From the NCBI RefSeq assembly GCF_902506375.1, contig NZ_LR733284.1, forward strand, positions 977,042 through 1,041,041: 64,000 nt of DNA, given 5' to 3'. Positions within the stretch are counted from its first letter, which is position 1; each line of letters starts with the position of its first letter. The notes under the pieces are model-generated. The model saw only the letters and a list, made by a program, of their open reading frames with translations, searched no databases and was not told where the DNA came from. Both the position numbers and the translations under genes were made by a program. Shown in pieces: positions 58,853 through 64,000 of the stretch. The DNA comes from Microbacterium sp. 8M. Lineage in GTDB: Bacteria; Actinomycetota; Actinomycetes; Actinomycetales; Microbacteriaceae.

Positions 58853-59950
58853 GTGGGTTCCGACCTCCTGTTTGCCGCGTCAACGACGCCCGCTGCCTCG
58901 AGCGGCGGCTTCGATCTCCTCGGCACCATCATGTGGCCGTTCAAGGCACTGGTCGAGGCGATCCTCGTCGCCTGGCATTGGCTGTTCACCACGATCGGTC
59001 TCCCGGGGGCGGCGGGCCTCACCTGGGTCCTGTCGATCGTCGGCCTGGTGCTGGTGATCCGCGCGGCGGTCTTCCCGCTCTTCGTGCGGCAGATCAAGAG
59101 CCAGCGCAAGATGATGGAAATCGCTCCTGAACTGCGAAAAGTTCAGGAGAAGTACAAGGGCAAGCGGGATCAGCTGAGTCGCGAGGCGATGAGTCGCGAG
59201 ACCATGGCCCTGTACAAGAAGCACGGCACGACCCCGATGTCGAGCTGTCTTCCGCTGCTGGTGCAGATGCCCTTCCTGCTCGGCATGTTCTACACCCTGA
59301 GCGATGTCAAGAAGCACGCGGAGGCCGGTGTCGGCGGCGTGTGGCTTCTCACGAAGGAGCTCACCAAGCAGTTCTACGACGCGACCCTCTTCGGAGTGGC
59401 GCCGCTGCACACCAGCCTCGTCGACGCGGTGCAGCACAAGCCGGCCGGCTGGGAGGCCACGGTCGCGATCCTCATCGTCCTGGTGATCCTCATGATCGGA
59501 TCCCAGTTCTTCACCCAGCTGCAGATCATCTCGAAGAACCTGTCGCCCGAGGCCAAGACCGGCCAGGCGTATCAGATGCAGAAGATCATGCTGTACATCC
59601 TGCCGCTGGGCTTCATCTTCTCGGGTCTGTTCTTCCCGCTCGGCGTGGTCATCTACTGGTTCGTCAGCAACCTGTGGACCATGGGCCAGCAGTTCCTGGT
59701 TCTGCGAGAGATGCCGACTCCCGGATCCGACGCCGCCAAGGCACGTGAGGAGCGTCTGGCGCGGAAGGGCAAGGCCATCAACTCCGAGGGCAAGGTCGTC
59801 CCGATGGCGGTGTACGAGGCGGAGCAGCAGAAGATGCTCGAGGACGCGGAGCGTCTGCGCGCGCAGCAGCCCAAGAGGCAGCAGCCGAAGAGCGCCAAGC
59901 GTGCCAAGAAGGAACAGGGGACCAAGCCCCAGAGCGGAGATCAGTCATGA
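58853..59950 (+). CDS. yidC: Membrane protein insertase YidC/Oxa1
   Basis: This 365-residue protein has helices near residues 22-60, then the hallmark positively charged stretch and YKKHGTTPMSSCLPLLVQMP near 122, and later hydrophobic segments including LYILPLGFIFSGLFFPLGVV. It inserts proteins into the cytoplasmic membrane. The C-terminus (from about 300) is a long basic tail rich in Lys/Gln, typical of Gram-positive YidC and able to bind ribosomes. The GTG at 58853 is three bases after the yidD stop. Confidence 0.96.
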   Translation: MGSDLLFAASTTPAASSGGFDLLGTIMWPFKALVEAILVAWHWLFTTIGLPGAAGLTWVLSIVGLVLVIRAAVFPLFVRQIKSQRKMMEIAPELRKVQEKYKGKRDQLSREAMSRETMALYKKHGTTPMSSCLPLLVQMPFLLGMFYTLSDVKKHAEAGVGGVWLLTKELTKQFYDATLFGVAPLHTSLVDAVQHKPAGWEATVAILIVLVILMIGSQFFTQLQIISKNLSPEAKTGQAYQMQKIMLYILPLGFIFSGLFFPLGVVIYWFVSNLWTMGQQFLVLREMPTPGSDAAKAREERLARKGKAINSEGKVVPMAVYEAEQQKMLEDAERLRAQQPKRQQPKSAKRAKKEQGTKPQSGDQS

Positions 59951-60432
59951 GCGAGCAGAGCCTGTCTGAGCCGACCGTCTCGGACCTCGAGCATGAGGGC
60001 GACGTCGCGGCCGACTTCATCGAGGGGCTGCTGGACATCGCCGACATCGACGGCGATCTGACGCTCGACGTCAAGCAGGGCCGGGCTTACGTGTCGGTCG
60101 AGGCCGAGGGTGACGGTCTGCGCCTGCTCTCCGCGCCCGAGACGGTCCAGGCTCTGCAGGAGCTGACGCGCCTCGCGGTGCAGACCAGCACCGGCACGTT
60201 CTCCCGCGTGATCCTGGACGTGGCCGGCTCGCGTGATGCACGGCGCTCGCAGCTCGAGCGTCTGGTGGATTCCGCCGTGGCGAAGCTCGACGAGGGCGCG
60301 TCCCAGGCGTCGCTGCCGTCGATGTCGAGCTATGAGCGCAAGCTGGTCCACGACATCGTGGCTGAGCGCGGCCTCGTCTCCGAGTCGTACGGCGACGGAC
60401 CGGCGCGCCACACGGTCATCCGTCGGCACTGA
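59947..60432 (+). CDS. jag: KH-R3H RNA-binding protein Jag/KhpB
   Basis: This 161-residue protein has a KH domain (DFIEGLLDIADIDGDLTLDV onwards, about residues 20-90) and a C-terminal R3H domain (MSSYERKLVHDIVAERGL, then GPARHTVIRR). It binds RNA and, in other bacteria, influences cell division and envelope protein expression. Its N-terminus lacks the extra Jag-N domain of Firmicutes. Its start overlaps the yidC stop (ATGA). Confidence 0.94.
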   Translation: MSEQSLSEPTVSDLEHEGDVAADFIEGLLDIADIDGDLTLDVKQGRAYVSVEAEGDGLRLLSAPETVQALQELTRLAVQTSTGTFSRVILDVAGSRDARRSQLERLVDSAVAKLDEGASQASLPSMSSYERKLVHDIVAERGLVSESYGDGPARHTVIRRH

Positions 60433-60433
60433 C

Positions 60434-60447
60434 GTTTCACGTGAAAC
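60434..60447. other. parS: parS site 1, abutting the rsmG start codon
   Basis: GTTTCACGTGAAAC, the perfect ParB-binding palindrome, fills the gap between jag and rsmG. Its last base is next to the ATG at 60448, so ParB spreading here could affect rsmG translation or transcription. Confidence 0.93.
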
Positions 60448-61095
60448 ATGGCTGATCTCGCGACCGGTGCCTCGGGGCTCGAACCGGAACCCGCGGCCGC
60501 CGCGGCGCTGTTCGGCGACCGCATCGAGCTCGCACGTGCTTTCACCTCGGCGCTCGCGGAGCAGGGTGAAGAGCGCGGGCTGATCGGCCCCCTGGAGGTC
60601 CCGCGACTGTGGACCCGCCATATCCTCAACAGCGCGATCGCCGCCCCGCTCTTCCGCGGGGAGGTCGCGGACGTCGGCTCCGGGGCAGGGCTGCCCGGTA
60701 TCGTCCTCGCGATCGCACGCCCGGACGTGAGCTGGACGCTCATCGAGCCGATGGAGCGCCGCGTCGCGTGGCTCGATGAGCAGGTGGCCGCGCTCGGCCT
60801 TTCGAACGTCACGGTGGTGCGTGGCCGGGCTGAGGAGGTCGGCCTTAGCGCGCGTTTCGACATGGTGACCGCCCGCGCGGTGAGTGCACTGCGCACCCTG
60901 CTGCCGTGGACCGCGCCCCTGGTCCGCAACGGGGGAGAGTTGGCCCTCCTGAAGGGTGCCAACGCGGAGAACGAGATCAGCGCGGCGCAGAAACAGATCC
61001 GCAAGTTCCTGCTCAGCGATGTGCGCGTGGAGACCCTGGGGGAGGGCGTGCTCGCCGAGACGACGCGCGTCTTCCGCGCTACCGTTCGCGCCTGA
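60448..61095 (+). CDS. rsmG: 16S rRNA (guanine-N7)-methyltransferase RsmG
   Basis: This 215-residue SAM-dependent methyltransferase has the binding motif VADVGSGAGLPGIVLAIA near residue 72 and RRVAWLDEQ near 107. It methylates G527 of 16S rRNA; loss gives low-level streptomycin resistance. There is no Shine-Dalgarno sequence because a parS site occupies the space, so translation probably depends on coupling from jag. A 29-bp tandem duplication covers its stop codon (61082-61139). Confidence 0.96.
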   Translation: MADLATGASGLEPEPAAAAALFGDRIELARAFTSALAEQGEERGLIGPLEVPRLWTRHILNSAIAAPLFRGEVADVGSGAGLPGIVLAIARPDVSWTLIEPMERRVAWLDEQVAALGLSNVTVVRGRAEEVGLSARFDMVTARAVSALRTLLPWTAPLVRNGGELALLKGANAENEISAAQKQIRKFLLSDVRVETLGEGVLAETTRVFRATVRA

Positions 61096-61138
61096 CCCGC
61101 GTGTCCCCTGCCGTTCGCGCCTGACCCGCGTGTCCCCG
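61082..61138. repeat. 29-bp tandem duplication across the rsmG stop
   Basis: The unit beginning CCGTTCGCGCCTGACCCGCG starts at 61082 and again at 61111. The first copy includes the rsmG stop at 61093-61095. It looks like recent slippage. Confidence 0.85.
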
Positions 61139-61619
61139 TGTGGGGTACTGCCGTGACCGACGTCGTGTCGGAAGATCGGGCAGTCGCGGGAGCCGCATCG
61201 TCGGATCCTGCGGCTACCGGTAGTCCTCGCCGATCCTGTAGACACAACCTCTGGCCGGCGCGATGCGGCTTCGGAGGAGTAGGCGGGTCCGGCCCGCTTC
61301 GTGACGCACGGGCAATCGTCTTCTGAGGTCAGACCGCCTTCGTCTTCCTCGTGATTCGCTCTCACTGACGTCGCTGGCGTACTTCCGTGCCGGCTTGCGA
61401 GCGCATCCGTGTTCGTCTATGTCGATGAGTCGGGCCCTGCGTCGCGATGTGGGCGCTCAGCACGTGACCTCCCGCGCCTTGCCGAGAGGCTCCCGATGTT
61501 CCCGACGTCGTGATGCTGCTACCTTCTGCTGATCCGCGGAGCGGCGGAAAGCTCACGTGTGTCGCGCTAGTGAGCCGTTTGTCGGGCTATCCATTCCGCG
61601 CAGCGTCGTTCCAGCGGAT

Positions 61620-61633
61620 GTTTCACGTGAAAC
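61620..61633. other. parS: parS site 2
   Basis: Exact GTTTCACGTGAAAC inside the gene-free region, preceded by GCGGAT, a flank shared with the copy 500 bp downstream. Confidence 0.93.
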
Positions 61634-61776
61634 GGCGTGTGGCTGGTGCTGGGACTGGCTCACGCTGTGGGTCACGGCTGCCGCTGGTTCTGGTGCTCAC
61701 GCTGGGTCCTGTTCGCGCGCTGGGTTTGGTGCGCGCGCTGGGTTCTGATGCTAGCGCCCGCAATCGGGTGCTCACG

Positions 61777-61848
61777 CTGGATCTGGTGGTTGCGCTGGAT
61801 CTGGTGGTTGCGCTGGATCTGGTGGTTGCGCTGGATCTGGTGGTTGCG
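61777..61848. repeat. Four exact tandem copies of an 18-bp repeat
   Basis: CTGGATCTGGTGGTTGCG is repeated at 61777, 61795, 61813 and 61831 with no change. Flanking sequence for about 100 bp on either side has degenerate versions (CTGGGT/CTGGTG). Multiples of 18 keep any frame open. Confidence 0.93.
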
Positions 61849-62119
61849 CCGGGTCTGGTGCTTCCGCCGTTCTTGGTGCTCACGCTGGGTGGTGTCCGCG
61901 CGGGGTGGGTGTCGAGGCTGGATTGATGTCTGCGTTGGCCTGGTGTGGAATGAGTGCTTAGTCGCGGCTTTGGTACGGAGACGCTCGCGCCTTGCGTGAG
62001 TGGTCGACCTGATCCGTTCCGCTGGATCGATCGAGTGGCCCGTGTTGCTGCGTCGTGTGGTGGGCGACGGAGGCACGTGGGGATCGCATTCCGTGACTGG
62101 TGGAGCGTGAGGCGCGGAT

Positions 62120-62133
62120 GTTTCACGTGAAAC
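62120..62133. other. parS: parS site 3
   Basis: Exact GTTTCACGTGAAAC, exactly 500 bp after site 2 and with the same GCGGAT flank and the same following CGG, AC-GG context. Confidence 0.93.
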
Positions 62134-62324
62134 GGAGCGCGAGAGCCGAAGGCTGTACCAAGTCGTAAGGATGACTAGGGGTTCCTAGACGACGACGGGT
62201 GTTTGACCGATTTGACGAGCACTGCGCGGCTCGAGCGGATCGGCGGAAGACCCGCCATTTGCGACGCCGCACGGGTCCGGATCGCGCCAGTGGCCCGTCG
62301 GAGCTCTTGCTCGCTCCAGCGGAG

Positions 62325-62480
62325 CCGAGCCGAGCTTCGTAGAGCGCAGTCGAGCATCGCAATGCAGCGCCGAGCATCGCAGAGCAGAGTCGAGAATCGC
62401 ACAGCGCAGCACGGCCGAGCACGGCCGAGCCGAGCATCGCAGAGCACAGCAGCGCCGAGTCGAGTGTGCATCGCAGAACA
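62325..62480. repeat. Degenerate CGAGCATCGCAGAGC repeat zone
   Basis: Short, imperfect units built on CGAGCATCGCAGAGC and GCCGAGC recur many times without a fixed period. The zone is purine-biased on the plus strand and unlike the flanking genes. Confidence 0.75.
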
Positions 62481-63004
62481 GAACAGAACGGAGCCGCTTC
62501 GGATGCAGGGAGAGCCGATTCACGCGACGGTCGGCGGAAGATACACAGGAGTCAGTGCTCCATCGGTTCTTCGGCGGGCTCCGAGGTTCAGAAGACGCTC
62601 TGAGATGAGCTGCGCGGATACGCCGATGGTGAGCCGTTGCCTGTCACGAGGCTGAGCTCGTGCGAGTGTCCCGCGACGGAGTCTACTTGCCGCCTTGTCG
62701 CGGGTTGAGCCCCCGCAAGGTGTAGGCGCGAGCTGGGCGGTACCTGCAGGCAGTGTGACAGGCGCAGGGGAGTCCGCACTCGCTGCGGCGACTACGCGCG
62801 TACTGTCAAGATCCCTCGGCCACGCGGGTGGAGCCGGGTGCGGCGGCGATGACGGGTGGTTCCGGCGCGCCGAGTCCTCGTTCGTCATCAGCTGGGCGCT
62901 CAAAACTCGCGGTCAACCGTGGTCCACCTGCCTACCCATCCCCAACGAGCACTGCACCTCCACCAACGAGCACTGCGCTTCCCCCATGGGCCACCGCACA
63001 GGGT

Positions 63005-63018
63005 GTTTCACGTGAAAC
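63005..63018. other. parS: parS site 4
   Basis: Exact GTTTCACGTGAAAC with flanking T and A, giving a 16-bp palindrome TGTTTCACGTGAAACA. Confidence 0.95.
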
Positions 63019-63327
63019 ATCCGTCGCACGCCAGGCTGAGGGACAAAGGGAGGCAGACCCTGCGGACCGTGTAGTAGCCACCCCTGCGCTTCCGTTGCCT
63101 GCGGACGGCGGGTGTGCAGGTGGTAGCGATCGGCGGGATCGCTCGCAGCATGAACGAAGCCGAAGAGGCTCCATTACGGCTCATTCAGTGACGCGCCTGG
63201 CAATGCGGAGTGGACAGCCGACGGGAGGGGCACGTTCAGCTCGTTGACGGCGCACCGTCCTGCCGCCCGCGGCAGACGCGCACGGGGGCTCTCCGGGCGC
63301 GGGTGGGTGATCGGTCCACACAAGCAG

Positions 63328-63341
63328 GTTTCACGTGAAAC
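63328..63341. other. parS: parS site 5
   Basis: Exact GTTTCACGTGAAAC, 98 bases before the parA start codon. Confidence 0.93.
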
Positions 63342-63438
63342 ATCACGCAGATCGGGGCATGAGGGACGGGATTGTCAGCCGCGCCGGTTAGAGTGGAGAT
63401 TCCGTCGTTCCCCCGTCGGAGATCGTCGAAAGGAGTGG

Positions 63439-64000
63439 ATGTTTCACGTGAAACAGTCCTCGAACACCTCGACTGCTGATTACGGCGTGGACACCCCTCT
63501 GGCTCGGGAGATCGCGGATCTGGCCGCTCGCCGCAAGGCATTGGAGGCGGTCACTGTCTCCTTCGATGGCCCTACGCGCATCTTCACGATCTCGAACCAG
63601 AAGGGCGGCGTCGGTAAGACGACGACGGCGGTGAACGTCGCGTCAGCGATGGCGGAACTCGGCGCGAAGGTCCTCGTGATCGACCTGGATCCGCAGGGAA
63701 ACGCATCCACAGCTCTCGGGGTACCTCACACGGCGGACCTGCAGAGCATCTACGACGTACTCATCAGCGACGTGCCCCTTGCTGATGTGGTGCAGGTGAG
63801 CCCGGAGTCCCCGAATCTCCTGTGCGCACCGAGCACCATCCACCTCGCCGGCGCGGAGATCGAACTGGTCTCCCAAGTCGCTCGGGAGCATCGGCTTCGC
63901 ACCGCGCTGAACGACTATCTCGCCGCGCACCCCATTGACATCGTCATCATCGACTGCCCACCGTCGCTGGGGCTGCTGACCATCAACGCCTTCACGGCCG
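63439..64000 (+). CDS. parA: Chromosome-partitioning ATPase ParA, 3' end outside the window
   Basis: The first 187 codons are present. An unconserved N-terminal extension of about 50 residues precedes the ParA core, whose deviant Walker A is QKGGVGKTTTAVNVA near residue 55. VLVIDLDPQGNASTALG and DIVIIDCPPSLGLLTINAF follow. ParA drives separation of ParB-bound origins. The ATG at 63439 has AAAGGAG upstream and the gene begins MFHVKQ, because a parS site lies across codons 1-6. An internal GTG at 63448 is an alternative start. The gene is cut by the window edge, not broken. Confidence 0.95.
   Translation, partial: MFHVKQSSNTSTADYGVDTPLAREIADLAARRKALEAVTVSFDGPTRIFTISNQKGGVGKTTTAVNVASAMAELGAKVLVIDLDPQGNASTALGVPHTADLQSIYDVLISDVPLADVVQVSPESPNLLCAPSTIHLAGAEIELVSQVAREHRLRTALNDYLAAHPIDIVIIDCPPSLGLLTINAFTA
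63441..63454. other. parS: parS site 6, inside the parA start region
   Basis: Exact GTTTCACGTGAAAC begins at the G of the parA ATG and is translated as FHVK. ParB bound here would sit on the parA translation start, suggesting autoregulation. Confidence 0.93.

Larger units (their letters stand above)
61096..63438. other. 2.3-kb gene-free region with parS array and low-complexity repeats
   Basis: Between rsmG and parA, where most actinobacteria have only a short gap, there is a long stretch without a gene I can support. It contains four of the six parS sites found in the window (61620, 62120, 63005 and 63328); the other two flank it at 60434 and 63441. It also holds an 18-bp repeat in four exact tandem copies (61777-61848) and a degenerate CGAGCATCGCAGAGC repeat zone (about 62325-62480). 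Open frames here lack conserved motifs and have repeat-driven sequence. Confidence 0.8.

Noticed and set aside
61777..61848. Possible CRISPR array or transcription-activator-like repeat
   Set aside because: The copies are directly abutting 18-mers with no spacers and no supporting genes.
61510..61926. A 138-codon open frame containing repeated VVALDL units in the parS region
   Set aside because: Its apparent periodicity is just the 18-bp DNA repeat read in one frame; other frames are equally open and no homology or ribosome site is visible.
62856..63074. A short open frame containing FHVKH at parS site 4
   Set aside because: The residues come from parS itself and the rest has no conserved pattern.

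Overview
The window looks like the chromosome of a high-GC Gram-positive actinobacterium, most probably Microbacteriaceae and close to Microbacterium. The base composition is strongly G+C rich, GTG starts are frequent, and stop/start overlaps of the ATGA or GTGA type are common. The gene order around the replication origin is also typically actinobacterial: nucS, the fhaA-fhaB-pstP-rodA-pbpA-pknA-pknB cluster, class E sortase, crgA, rhomboid, ppiA, tRNA-Ile/tRNA-Ala, DUF3566-gyrA-gyrB-dciA-recF-dnaN-dnaA-rpmH-rnpA-yidD-yidC-jag-rsmG-parA. These assignments come from reading protein motifs; no database search was run.

Layout. 1-3055: nucS, a HAD phosphatase, a cold-shock gene and a GNAT acetyltransferase, with a 549-bp gene-free stretch that holds a striking 12-bp-arm palindrome. 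3052-8871: two tandem, diverged copies of a DHA2 drug-exporter plus TetR-regulator cassette that share an operator-like inverted repeat. 9083-12388: a secreted-type nuclease-fold protein, a large membrane-anchored lipase and an S1-like protein. 12454-24684: tRNA-Leu and the cell-wall growth and Ser/Thr-phosphorylation cluster, then sortase, crgA, rhomboid and cyclophilin. 24812-32299: small conserved genes, CtaG, a PiT phosphate transporter unit, an M24 peptidase and a lipoprotein. 32409-38587: a complete oligopeptide/nickel-type ABC importer divergent from an Lrp-family regulator. 38733-42551: small genes including a yczE-like gene divergent from its MocR-type regulator. 42611-46861: two tRNAs, a two-component system with a DUF4097 partner, and a VIT-family transporter. 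46952-61095: the DNA topology, replication initiation, ribosome and membrane-insertion block around oriC. 61096-63438: 2.3 kb with no convincing gene but several parS sites and low-complexity repeats, ending in parA, which runs off the window.

How the parts work together. DnaA (56328-57728) should load at the 55783-56327 intergenic region, helped by DciA; DnaN and RecF follow, and GyrA/GyrB manage topology. NucS ends in a beta-clamp-binding-like tail, so it links functionally to DnaN. ParA plus the parS array organise the newly replicated origin. PknA/PknB/PstP and the FHA proteins tune RodA/PbpA-driven wall growth and CrgA-linked division.

The most unusual signals are non-coding: the parS-rich gene-free locus with tandem repeats; a cluster of four same-orientation DnaA boxes about 33 kb from oriC, plus a head-to-head DnaA-box pair at 39224; the paired operators of the duplicated exporter cassettes; and a dispersed intergenic repeat family that has been captured as protein tails in an ABC ATPase and in RecF. 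No prophage, insertion sequence, CRISPR array, rRNA operon or recognisable defence system was seen.
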